Below are positions 22,376 through 33,907 of a stretch of DNA of 64,000 nucleotides, piece by piece. The notes below the pieces were generated by a model. The model made no database searches. It saw nothing but the letters and a program-made list of their open reading frames with translations, and had not been told where the DNA came from. The DNA is from Apostichopus japonicus (lineage: Eukaryota > Echinodermata > Holothuroidea > Aspidochirotida > Stichopodidae): positions 30,792,611 to 30,856,610 of the forward strand of contig NC_092576.1 of NCBI RefSeq assembly GCF_037975245.1. Direction: 5' to 3'. Each line of letters begins with the position of its first letter. The first letter of the stretch is position 1. The position numbers were made by a program, and so were the translations under genes.

Positions 22376-24490
22376 TACTTAACGTTAATGTGTAGAGGTA
22401 TGTTGTGTATGAGCTAAACGCGATCTCTAGAATCGTGTGCCATATGATGACAACATATGGTAGGGAGTAGCTGGGCCAAGGTTCTTGACCTTATAATTTT
22501 AAGGCGCGAAATATGATAATTAGTGTAGTGAAATGTATTTTGCGTTTTTTTCGTATTGTTGTCTGTTACACAACATTTGGTAACTTCAGCTGATTCAGCT
22601 GCATAATTATTCGCTCATGTTTGAACGAGGACCTTGCGTGATTGGCTTGTTGAACCCTCGTGATTTGTGTTACGTAATATGTCCTTTGATATATATTGGG
22701 CGCACACGGAAAAGGAACTACTGGCGTTGGTTGCGTTAGCCACAATACGTAATTTATATTTAAGATCTGAGATCCGAAACAGCCATGGAAGTAATGCCAC
22801 GTAATGCAGTTCGTAATAGTGGTTTCTGGAAGTTCTCGACGTTTAAGGGCTAAAGCGGTATTTTGGTGTTTATATATTATAAGTTAAATGCTTTTTTCAT
22901 GTGTATTTGCTGGTTCATGTTTGTGCAATAGTGAAATTTGTGTAGTTTTATTTATGCCACAAAACAAACTATAAAAATGTTGTATAGTTTTACGGAGTTA
23001 TGGAGTCATATACGAATGCGAAGAAATAAATTTCGGTGACTTTACTCTTGTTTGAAACCGTCCGTCATTTTTCGTCTTGCCACGACCGTTACAATTAGTA
23101 TAATTTGCATAATGTATGCAAGTGAATCAGTTAAGATTGGTAACGTGTTCTCCACAACCGTGTGTCAGAGGATGAAAAATAATTCAACATATTGGATTTG
23201 GGGCCAAAATGTGTGAAGTAATTAGGTTTGTTTACGTTTAACCTCCAGAACCGTACAAAATGTAAATGTAAAGATGTAAAAATGTTGTTATGCTTATTTG
23301 CATATTTTTGGCATTTTACATCTTATCTATGCAAAGGCACAAAATCACCAATATGTTCATAATACTAATCATCACTTTATATTACTCTTCCCTTTAAACC
23401 CGTTTTTTTTTATTACGTGTATATTTTTACTACGTGTATATGCTCCTATAGCATGGGCGTCAACAGGTGGGGCGGGGGATATGCCCCTCCCACTTTCAGG
23501 AGTGGGGGATATATAATTTGTCGCCCCACTGCCTCTACCACACTTTTGCGAACAGGTATAAAAATAGTACTGAAATGCCCGATTTTGTATCACAATTGTT
23601 GCGCTGATTCGAGTGGAATCAAACTTTAAAATTGTGAAAGACACTATCCTCTTTCATTATCAATAACATTGGAAATTAGAACGGCTACCTCTAGGACACA
23701 CAACAAGGGCGATACAATAACAATTTCACGCCAGCCGCGCAGGCAATTATTTCAAACATAACGAGCTCGCGCTAAGCGCGCCAAAATCACAGTGTAAACA
23801 TGTCTTCGACAGGCTAACAATCATTTAATGTGTGTGGATGTAGGTATCAAATACCATTGTACAAACCTGTAACCGCCCGCGAGGCGCGCTTGTTAGATGA
23901 TTTAATTTCGTACTTGAAAATGTCCGAAAATACTTGTAAAAACATGTAAAAACAGGGGGGATATTTTATATTATGTCACACCATGTCAAATCGCGGGGCA
24001 CCCCCCCCACCCCCAGAGGATTGCCTACTTCAAAAAAGAGGTCTACTTCCCTACGTTTAATAGGCATGGCACACACCATGCTGTACAAACCTGCCACACA
24101 CACACATTTCGTGCACAATTGACAAATGTCTATCTTTTAGGTAAACTTCACATCTAATTTATGAACAAACGAAGGCATATCTTTTCACTTAATATGACTT
24201 AGTTATGTTCTTGATATTACGGTGAAGTTTTAATGTATTAACCCTCCTACAAATATTTTAAATACAATTATGTATTTCACTAGTTTTCAATTTATATCCA
24301 TGACTCAAGTTAGGAGTACTTGAATAAATCCACGCATTTTGGTCAAAATACCTTATTTTCGGGCCAATTTTAAAAAGTAGATGTTCTAGCTTATACTACA
24401 CATTCCAAGGAATCCAGTGGTGAACTTGAATTTTTATAACAACGAGTGTAGCATAACGCCGAGAAAAAACAGTTCCAACTTTTTTTCGTG
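22376..24490. other. Gene-free stretch
   Basis: No coding signature. A GGGCGTCAACAGGTGGGGCG phrase near 23455-23475 and G/C-rich pieces near 23955 and 24000 look like ends of dispersed elements, but I cannot delimit one. Confidence 0.4.
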
Positions 24491-26226
24491 ATGGCGAAAC
24501 ACTGCACTACGCAGCCAGTGGTGAGCCCACCCAGCACGCATGAACAAATTCTCTACATGGCTGGATGGACTACCGACGAAATATCCGATCTTGTGAACAA
24601 TTGAACATGTCCTGGTAAGTAAATCTGGCTAAAGATGACATTATGGTAAAAGGGGAGTAACGTTAATAACAATAATATACCATAACAGTTCACACTCTCA
24701 ACATGCATGGCTGCCCTGTGCGCACGCAGCAACGGTTTTCAATAGCACACGCAGCAACGGTTTTCAATAGAAACAACGCTTACTGCGCTGTTCCATCAAG
24801 TGTCATTCCTCCCTCCAAAATGATGTTGGGATATTAAATGCAATGGAATGAAACGTGTATAAAAAGTATTGTTTCATGTAATTTAGATACTTTTCTCTGT
24901 TGCATGCAATTTGGAATGAATGAAATTTTTTTTAAAACTATTTAACTAGTTGAATGAAAATTGTCAATACCGGGCTCACGCCCATGTGGGTCCCCCTGGC
25001 CAAATTTTCATTCCCATGTTTTCTCTCAGCGCAATTTTGAAACGATTGATTCCTAGGCAACGAGTACATTTCAATTTATGAAAACCAAAGAATATTCTTG
25101 CAATATAATTTGATTTCATACAGCGTAATATTCGTCGAAACCATTGCTTTTTTGGAAAACTTTGGTTTACTGTTTGTGTCATTTTAGATCGCTGGCACCA
25201 TGATCCAAGGCCAACATTTGGACTAGTTGAAGCCATCAGGGTTGCCATTGACGAGTCTCACAGTTTGAGCTACAGAACCGACTTTGTGCCCATACTTATA
25301 ATAATACCCCAGTGGCTTGAGCAAGGGACTCGGACTATTTCTGAAGCAATCTCCAATCACATCACAGCTGAACTTTTTCAGTATCGACGAACAAGGTCAA
25401 TCAAATGGAAAACAGTCTTAGAATATTTAGACAGAGCTCTGTTCTACTATTAAAAGAGACAATCTAATTAAAAAAGCGACAACTAATCGTAAGAGCATTA
25501 AAAAACAGTACCAAGAAAAGGTGAAACTCATAAAAAGAAAAAGACGCGAAGATGTGGAGGAAAGAAAGAAAGTGCAGGCACTCAAAGATCTCACTATAAG
25601 TAACACAGACAGTGTAATTAAGACATGTGGACATATTTGTAGAAAAGTAAAAGATGTAGATGAGCTGATCACCAGGAAACTGGAAGCTGGAGATTCCGCT
25701 GTCAAAGAAGCACTCCTTTGCCAAATGAAATATTTGAAGTCGGTTAATCGCGGTTTAGTCAAAGGGTCGCTCTTTTTTTGTGACTAGGTGAGTAGGTTAA
25801 AAGAAATTATACTACAAAGTACAAATAAAATCCCCAATAGCCGAGGGGGCTCCTGATCAATCCTGTCAATTGGACAAACAGCAACAACGCAATGTACTAC
25901 GCCAAAAACTATTGTCTAAGCTAAAGAACAGCACTAGTTCTAGCATTTCAAGAAAGAGAAAATGTCCATTTCCAGATGACATTGTTAGTAAGCGTGTTCG
26001 TGACATTTGCCTGGATCCAAGCGGGGATGAACTAATTACATACAAGGGACATGGTGTAAGACAGAGTTCTCAAAAAGATATAGAAGAACTAATGGAAGAG
26101 ATATACAGGCCCTGCTTGGATAAGGGATACACATTTTCTACTCTTATGTATGATACACCATATCATCAACTCTTTTGTTACCCTCTTAGAAAAGAGTGGA
26201 ATGATGGATTGCTGCCCTTGATGTAA
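24491..26226 (+). pseudogene. Unrecognised spliced gene with coiled coil and premature stop
   Basis: Exon 1 starts at ATG 24491 (MAKHCTTQPVVSPPS, then MAGWTTDEISDLVNN). It has an in-frame TGA and ends at a consensus donor, CTG|GTAAGT, at 24613. A strong acceptor (TGTGTCATTTTAG) ends just before about 25187. Spliced, the frame continues as CPDRWHHDPRPTFGLVEAIR and SYRTDFVPILIIIPQWLEQG. A 1-nt frame change near 25445 leads into a Lys/Glu-rich likely coiled coil (KKQYQEKVKLIKRKRREDVE) to 25785. A GTGAGT after TGACTAG at about 25787 may be a donor. The last part (25870-26226) is basic, then acidic, ending at TAA 26224. I do not recognise any domain. The splice logic supports a real gene; the stop and frameshift suggest decay or sequence error. 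Confidence 0.5.
24723..24772. repeat. 25-bp tandem duplication
   Basis: CACGCAGCAACGGTTTTCAA plus TAGCA occurs twice back to back (24723-24747 and 24748-24772, the second ending TAGAA). It lies in the first intron of the unrecognised gene. Confidence 0.85.
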
Positions 26227-27400
26227 TGTCAACAATGAGTGGTAAATATTTGTGATGCAATCACATGGACTGGTACATCTTTGCAGCCAAGTAAATTCTT
26301 TAGATATATGCCAAACTAACAAAATATTTTAAAATGTATCTTCCATGTATAATGTATTTCATTCTTTTAGAGTGTTGCTTATAATGTTAAAGATGGACAC
26401 ACCTGTACCTTTCACCTGTACCTGACACGTCACAACATTCATGTCCAAAAAATGATGGCGTAAAGTAGCTAATTTGCATATTTCTGATTTGAATAATTAA
26501 TTAGCTAATTTGCATATTTAATTAGATATTGAACTGATTAGTTGTATAAACGATACACAGGTAACCATCATACCAAATATCATTACTCTACTACTTACAG
26601 AACTTGAGATAATGAAGATTTTCACATCTGCGGATTGAATTGTCGTGAAATTTCGTGAATTGTCGTGAATTTTCAGGAACCTGATGTACAAATATGGAAT
26701 AAAATACACCTCTGATTTTTCATCAGTAGATAAATTGTGATCTGTGATGATTAATGTTTTTTAGTCATTTCAAGAACATGGTTATTCAAATAAAGAGGTT
26801 CAAAGTTGACAAATCCATATTTAGCTAAAACTGGTATTTTCTGGCAGGTTTTTGACTACTTTTGGAGAATTTCAAATAACGATAAGATCAGAAAGCATCG
26901 CTCAATTTGAGTGATTCTTTCACCAAATGGAATCTTTTCCCAAGATCTGAAAATGACACCTGTTTTGTTGAATTCTTATGTTCTTTAAATTTTAGTGTGC
27001 TATACCTACGTTTAACGTGGAAACAACAGTGAATGTTACCAGAAAATCCGTTGTCTCTCCCATCTATATTCTACCATCAAATTCCTATCGATTAAGCCAC
27101 GCATATACAGCAGCCAGGCTTCGTGGAAAGCAAGTCGAGAAACTGGGCAACAACCGCTTTGTCCCAGACTGAACGTATTTCCAAACACACGGAAGCGCTT
27201 GGACAAACGTATATCTAAATACACGGGCCGACAAAGATATCTTTCTTGCTCACTCCGCTATTATGCAAAACATACTAAATCTGTAAATTGAAGCTTCTTT
27301 CCGGTTAAAGACCAAGTGACATGAAAACTTGGCTTAAGTTATTCTAATACCTTGTATTTAATACATTGAGGAAATCCAAACTCCAGACCGATTTGCATTC
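26227..27400. other. Gene-free stretch
   Basis: AT-rich. TAGCTAATTTGCATATTT occurs at 26466 and 26502; it contains an octamer-like ATTTGCAT, but no promoter context is visible. No coding signal. Confidence 0.45.
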
Positions 27401-27414
27401 GATACGTTCGTAAA

Positions 27415-27660
27415 AATAAAGTCACATCTTTTATCGCGCGACGTCACAAGATTTATCGCGCGACATCTTGTGACATTGAAGGGGGAACCGCGGGTGTGGC
27501 AGGGAATAGTGTCCGGGCGTCTCACGGACACTTTCCCTTGAGATTTGTGTCTGTAGGACAACTTTCCCGGGGGAATTTTGTCCGGAGGACAGTTTTTTGT
27601 CTGGACGGACATTATCAACTAGGATAAAACGTCCGTGTGTGGTTATTTTCTGTCCGCGCG
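27415..27660. repeat. Palindromic repeat cluster (GTCACAAGAT and GTCCG motifs)
   Basis: TTTATCGCGCGAC occurs twice (about 27430 and 27453). GTCACAAGAT and ATCTTGTGAC form an inverted pair around the second copy. From 27508 to 27665 the motifs GTCCG / CGGAC and GGACA / TGTCC recur in both orientations. This resembles the subterminal structure of a small non-autonomous transposon; a similar GTCC/GGAC cluster lies at 50.64-50.77 kb. Confidence 0.4.
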
Positions 27661-27696
27661 GACAGGATGAAAAGAATCGCTCGGAACAAATAGGAT

Positions 27697-27836
27697 AAAA
27701 GTGTCATGTATAAGTACATGGGTGAGTGATTAAAAGTGTCATGTACAAGTACATGGATGAGTGATTAAAAGTGCCATGTACAAGTACATGGATGAGTGAT
27801 TAAAAGTGTCATGTATAAGTACATGGATGAGTGATT
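27697..27836. repeat. Four tandem copies of a 35-bp palindrome-bearing unit
   Basis: Units start at 27697, 27732, 27767 and 27802. Each contains CATGTAYAAGTACATG, itself a near-perfect palindrome, followed by GRATGAGTGATT. Copies differ at one to three positions. There are no spacers, so it is a minisatellite. Confidence 0.9.
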
Positions 27837-28019
27837 GATAGTTAGAAAATTGCCATGGGAGCTGTCATTGAGTGACAGGGTTACACTTCTCCGATGTAGG
27901 AAGCATACGTTGGAACAACATATACTTTGGTATCTATTGTAAGCATTTTGAGATGTTACAAATCAATCTTTCAAGTGAACTTGCAGTATGGAAGCAACCG
28001 TATAGAAAGGAAAGACTTC

Positions 28020-28755
28020 TTGTTTATTAACATTATAATAACTAAAATTTATAATGCGCTAATTACAAACAAAATAGTTGTCAAAGCGCCATAAATATGA
28101 ATAGAAAGAAAAGCAAAAATAATGATGCAACAATGAAATATAATTACACATCAAATTAAAAAATGTTTAGCAAAGAGGTAGGTTTTTAGTTTAGATTTGA
28201 AAAGTGACTTATTAGTTATACATTTTAAATGGTTTGGGAGGGAATTCCACAATTTCGGACTAGAAACTGAAAATGCACGGCTGGCATAAGTAACCCCTAG
28301 GTTCAAGGAGGGTAATAATTATTGACTGACGGGTGGCACGCTTGTATTGCTTTACTATTAGAAGTTCTGAAAGGTAGTTTAGAAATTTGTGGATTAAAAT
28401 AAGGACTTTGAAATGTATACGCGTTTCAATTGCAAGCCAGTGTAATGCTTTAAGAAGAGGGGTAACATGTGTAAACTTAGTTTGCTTGAAGATAACTTTG
28501 GCAGTCCACTTTTCAATTTTTGGCAAACGAATTACGACATTTTTTGGAAGGCCAATGAAAATAGAATGACAGAAATCAAGGCGGGATGTAACAAAAGCAT
28601 TGATTAGTTGCTCACTCATTTCTTGGGAGAGATATGGTCTGACTGATTTAATATTCCTTACGTGTATACAACAAGATTTAATGACATTAGAAATGTGTTG
28701 TTCAAGAGAGAATTTTGAATCGAGTGTTACTCCGAAGTTGCGAGCCTGATCAGTT
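28020..28755 (-). mobile_element. 5'-truncated L2/CR1-like LINE
   Basis: The minus frame from about 28755 reads ARNFGVTLDSKFSLEQHI, CCIHVRNIKSVRPYLS, LINAFVTSRLDFCHSIFIGL (near 28560-28620) and LLKALHWLAIETRIHFKVL. This is the thumb and C-terminal part of reverse transcriptases of the L2/CR1 group. A stop follows near 28260. The tail includes GCGCTTTGAC and a TTATTATAATG-type run near 28030-28090, typical of such 3' UTRs. The catalytic palm is missing. Clade call is approximate. Confidence 0.75.
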
Positions 28756-29867
28756 GGGAGTCTGACCCCGTGACCTCACAAATTTTTGCCGTTTTCTGAC
28801 GTCATGGAAATTCAAATTTTGCCGCTAAACAGAAAACTGGAACATAAATTTCAAAACGATATTTCTTCGAGATAAACCTTCAGGATAAAAAACATAGTTA
28901 ACTTCAAGGAAGCCTAACCCATCTCCCAATTCACCACGTAGTAAAAAAGTCCGTTTTAGTTCGAAAATAGTAAGGAAAACTTACGTAGAGATTCTGACAC
29001 ACAGAAACCACACGTTCTCGTGACCCTCGAAATTTTGGTCTAGTAAACTCGTCCATTCATGAACATTCACCAAAATATGCCCAAATCCTTTCATTATCAA
29101 TAACCGATCAAAAGAATGGAACAAAAGAATGGCTAATACGGACAGTCACAGATGTTTTCGATGCACGTAGGCCGAAACTACTCTATAGTCGCCATTTTGT
29201 GATGGAAACAGCTGTGTCAGCAGGGTTGCACGGCAACTAAATGCTCTCCCGTTCTACCTTGCTGCTTCAAATTCGGATGACGTTGGGTTCTGACACTTGC
29301 CTGGCTTTCTTTATCGTCTTGCTTGTTTTATATCTGATATATGCAACTTCGGGAATTGGGTTGGACAGGCAAACGGGTTGAATGTTTAAGGCGAAGTTTG
29401 GCTATGTGGGTTGTTTGAAAAATAAGGATTAAGTAGTGCGCTCGAATGAATTTCCACATACAGCCAGACAAAAAAAAAATGTGATCCATTCTTGGGTTCA
29501 TTCCTAAAATGATATCTTTTTGAATTGGAAATTTACAATTTCCTTCCTGCTTGTTAGGGGCAGTGTAGCTATAGGGCACTTCTTAAGATGTTTAGATTTC
29601 CAGTGAACCAGGGGCTGGAGTTGTTTATGATGTGGGGTGGTGAAGTTGTAAGAGGATGGTAGGGAGTGGCGGGTGGTGGAGAGGGGTTGGACCGTGGAGG
29701 TGGGTGGGGTGGGGTTGCCAGACGGGTATTGAATACAGCAAAGCAGCCTAACAGGTATGAAATAATGATAACAAATATTGAACTTCCTGGGCCACATGGC
29801 TAAAAATGTACAACTGTACAAAAAAATACAAATAAGTCTTCTTTAAACGATAATTTTATTTTTCCTG
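28756..29867. other. Gene-free stretch
   Basis: No coding signature. A strongly G-rich plus strand lies at about 29630-29720 (many GGG and GGGG groups) and could form G-quadruplex structure. Confidence 0.45.
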
Positions 29868-31290
29868 AATACCTTCCTTTCTTTGAAATACTGTTATACT
29901 CTGATAACAAACATGCCACCTCTCATCAGCCCCCCACCCCCCCAAAAAAGGAAAATTAATATTGATATGTTTGTGTATATATTTGAATGTGGAAAAGCAT
30001 ATGATAGCAAATAATAGAATGAACCATCAAAGTGAAGAAACTACAAATAGAAAATGTCTGCCATGGGCAAGAAAGACTGAAGAACATACAACGATTTAGT
30101 ACTTAAGCATTTACATGAAGTAATGGAAAATAAGTGACTCAAGCAAAATGGCAAGGTGAACTGCAACAACTTAAACCATACAATATGGCTGTGCAGTTGA
30201 TAAATGAAGTTGTAGTAAAATTGTGAAAAGACTGAAAGAGGATGGAAAGCACTGAATACAAACATCTACAAGATGTTGTTAGCATGCATGGCATTAAAAA
30301 TTGAACTTATCATAAATACCTTCCTTAATTTTGAAACACCTTAATACTCTGACAACAGCTGCCACTGCTCATCACAGCACAACAACGCCCCCCACCCCCC
30401 CAAAAACAAGAAAGAAAATGAATGGATATATATTACATATATATATATATATGTGCATGTGTGTGTATATACCTGAATATGATAAAGCGACATGTGTGTA
30501 TATATTTGAAGTTGATAAAGCATATGATCACAACCAATGGAATGAACCATCAAAGTAAAGAAACTACAAATTGAACATGTCTGTCATGGGCAAGAAAGAC
30601 TGAAAGAACATACAAAGATTTAGTACTTAAGCATTTACATGAAGTACTGGAACATAAGTGACTCAAGCAAACAACTTAAACCCTACAAAATGATTTTACC
30701 TTTCATAAATTAAGTTGTAGTCAAATTTTGAAAAGACTGAGAGAAAGAGGACGAAAAGCACTGAATACAAACATACAAGATGCTGCTGTTCCCATGCATG
30801 ACATTAAGAATTGAATTTATCATAAATACCTTCATTTTCTTTGAAAAACATTAATACTCTGACAAAAGAGCTGCAACTGCTCGTCAGAACACAACCCCCC
30901 CCCCCCCACCAAGAAAGAAAAGGAAAGGAGGTATATCTATATGTGTGTATATATTTGAAGATGATAAAGTATATGACAGCAGCCAATAGAATGAACCATC
31001 AAAGTGAAGAAACTACAAATAGAAAATGTCTGTCATGGGCAAGAAAGACTGAAAGAACATACAAAGATTTAGTACTTAAGCATTTACATGAAGTAATGGA
31101 AAAGTTGTTGCAGTTCACCTTGCCATTTTGCTTGAGTCACTTAACGGCTTTACAGTTGATAAATGAAGTTGAAGTATAATTGTGAAAAGACTGAGAGAAA
31201 GAGGATGGAAAGCACTGAATACAAACATCTTCAAGATGTTGTTACTATGCATGACATATATGCAGTACTGCAAATACTAAATAGCATTTT
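29868..31290. repeat. Three tandem copies of a ~450-510-bp unit
   Basis: Copies start near 29868, 30315 and 30825, each with AATACCTTC. Each has a CCCCCACCCCCCC-type run, a TATATATTTGAA stretch, then GAATGAACCATCAAAGTGAAG and a block ending near AAGCATTTACATGAAGTA. Copy 2 has an extra TA/TG microsatellite and a deletion around 30670. Copy 3 has a 41-bp inversion relative to copy 1. Open frames through it change between copies and are not supported as genes. Confidence 0.8.
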
Positions 31291-32340
31291 TTTCAAGGTT
31301 AAATTAAGCATTTCTGTAAAGGGCAAGACAGATTTCTTAAAAAGAATAAGTAGGTACTATGACTAGATATTTAATAAACATTTACTTACAATACCCTTAC
31401 AAAATAATGCATTCGTCAAGGTAAATTGATAGTTTGTAAGTGCACCAACCCCAAGATATTGAGATAGACAGGCAAGATTGGAAATGAATGACAAAAACAC
31501 GGATGACTAATGAACCAATAATGATTTCTTAGTACAAATCCAACTGCTACAGAATTCATGTAAATTGGAACATGGTGAATTTTTTTCTTTGTTTTCCTGT
31601 GTAAGTGAAGTAGACTACAAGATGTTCTATTTAAATAAAGTTAAAGGACATGCAAGAGCAATTTTAGACAGTCACAACTTTTGTGACCCGAACCAAAACA
31701 ATAGGGTGACTGTACAAAATATGAGAAACCACATTCTATGTACAAGATCTATCAAAATAACGACAATAGTTAATACAACAGGAAAAGATTAATAGCATGA
31801 AGTGACCCCTCCCCCCATATCACCGAGGTAGAAACAAGTTACACATTTTTCAAGGCTTATAACCAACTCCCCCTGCCACCCCGCCGCCCCCCCCCCCCGG
31901 ACAAAAATATGTTGCCTCCATTTGGGCAACTCAGTCTCAATTAAGAAGAACCACCTCATGTACAGTAGAAACATTAACCTTACAATGGTAGGATAATGTT
32001 CCCTTAACATATATCAGGTGAAATACTTACACAGTTCCAACTTGGCATCCAACATCACATATAATTAAAACATTTCATCTCTCCTGTTCATTGCTGGAGT
32101 GTAAGGAAATGTAAATAAAGAGTTGAAGGCACTGTACATCTAATATTGATTCAAATTACATGGTTGGCTAAATTCATTGCTTTGCAAATCTACAGCATAT
32201 CCTTCAATGAGTGATTTGGAGAAAACTAGTATTAGAGTCACAAGGAATGGAATAATCTGATCAGTTGATCTGTCTTAATTGCTGGACGGCTACCATAAAA
32301 AACCTGTTGAAAGAAAAACAAAAATGGTAAATGATCATGA
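31291..32340. other. Gene-free stretch
   Basis: No family signature. C-runs near 31810 and 31890. The 75-codon plus frame at 31565 has no recognisable features. Confidence 0.4.
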
Positions 32341-33622
32341 CTACAATTCAACTTCATCATCAAACATTTCATGTTCAGCAGGAAGATTAACTTCATGGTA
32401 AATGTCCTCATCAGAATAACAAGAGGAGTCATCTGAAGAATCTTCCCACACATTGGGGGGATCAAATGTTTCAGCTACACTGGCAGAAGGTGTTGTGCTT
32501 GGCAGTGTAGTTATTTCTGTACCATTTTTTGGTACTGATAGGTTTTTGCAATTCTTGCAGAGGCAAAAGAGCGAACACATTTTGCCTTCTTTCTTGCATT
32601 TGCACCAATTCTGTGAACAACCTTTCTTGCACTTACACCCTTGCCTCAGCATCTTTTGGTTACTGTCCACCTTTTTAATGTTTTCTTCAGTGTCCCAATG
32701 AAGCTTCAACGCTGAAAATGAAGGCATCCACACTGATTCATCTGATATACGATGAAAATGTCCCTCTCGTATGGCATCAAGTAACAATACATGATTTGTA
32801 AGGACATCATTAGAGGAGCTAATTACATGGCTGAATAATTCAGATGGACTCTCTTCAGCAAAGGCACTACAGTATTTTCTGAAGTATACAGAACCAATTA
32901 ATCTACAAAATGCTAGGAGTCCTTTTTCCCAAGTAGAAACTCCACAATCATTAAGTTTACCATCACTTTCAATACCTGTTATAAACTCAGTCTCTAAAAA
33001 ATACTTCCAAGAAACCTTTGAAATCTTTGAAGAAAGATGTGAAATCACATCCACTACATATATACAAAACCTGACAAATGATGGTATGAGAGAAAGATTA
33101 TCCAGTCATTTTCTAGGTTTTGTACAAAATTGTTCATATTTAGGAACAGATCATCTCCTTTGGCAGCCCTTAATTGCACCCAAATGTTTTTCCTCCCAAA
33201 ATTAGGCATGTGTGGTAAACCAACATGGAAAGTGTCTCTATCAGGGGAATATATAATGATATGATTGCAAGTTGTGACTTTGGCATGCAACCAAACACGT
33301 GAATCCCCTTCCTCATGATTGGACATATACTCTGGGACCTCAGTTATATCTGTATGTAAATATTGGGTACAATACGCTTTGTCTCTCCTCTCTCCATCAA
33401 ATCCATCAGCAGTAATAAGCTTACCTACAGCAAGACTGTTACAAGAATGCAATCGCAATAGGTCTACAGATAAAAAATTTACAAGAAGACGCTTGTGACT
33501 ACGCACAGATAGAAATTTCTTCCAACTATTATTTGTTGGGCATGGAGTGTCAGGACACAATTCAGTATATGAAGACTCATCCACATCGTGGTTTCGTCGT
33601 GCCCTTTCAATGTCTTTGTACT
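32341..33622 (-). pseudogene. C-terminal part of a large CXC/acidic-motif invertebrate gene, left of the LINE
   Basis: Continues the gene of 42.57-46.2 kb. Just left of the LINE the frame reads YKDIERARRN and DVDESSYTEL. It then gives SNHEEGDSRVWLHAKVTT and IIIYSPDRDTFHVGLP, an acidic segment that recalls PIN-like nucleases. A frame change leads to CSGCDFTSFFKDFKG (about 33030-33060). Another leads to LLAFCRLIGSVYF and the Cys-rich CKCKKGCSQNWCKCKKEG and CSLFCLCKNCKN near 32530-32640, a Tesmin/TSO1-like CXC pattern of the DNA-binding kind. It ends acidic at 32341. Large invertebrate proteins with this order exist without known function. At least two frame changes make this copy a pseudogene. 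Confidence 0.75.
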
Positions 33623-33907
33623 GAGGCCATGTCTATGCTTTTTACGTGCTAAGAAACGGACACGGACCAAAGGTCAACAAAACCAAAAACAAACCCAGTC
33701 TGTAAAGCAACAACTGAAACCCATCAATCTCCCACTAACGCAGCGTTTAACGTGACGCGAAAAGGGCACGGACCCAAAGGCCAACAGAAGCAAAAGAAAT
33801 AAAACACTACAAACAGGCCCCAAAAAGCCAACCCCAAACCACAAAGAGAAAAATTAACCAACCTATAATATGTAACGACCACACAGCCCCCACACCTACC
33901 AACTAAC

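Noticed and set aside
26466-26519. Paired ATTTGCAT octamers as a promoter
   Set aside because: Only a local direct duplication in AT-rich DNA with no nearby gene start.
27697-27836. CRISPR-like regular repeats
   Set aside because: The four 35-bp units are directly adjacent with no spacers, in an animal genome; it is a minisatellite.
29504-31179. Open frames of 60-112 codons in the three-copy repeat
   Set aside because: Frames differ between copies and run through microsatellite and C-runs; no family features.
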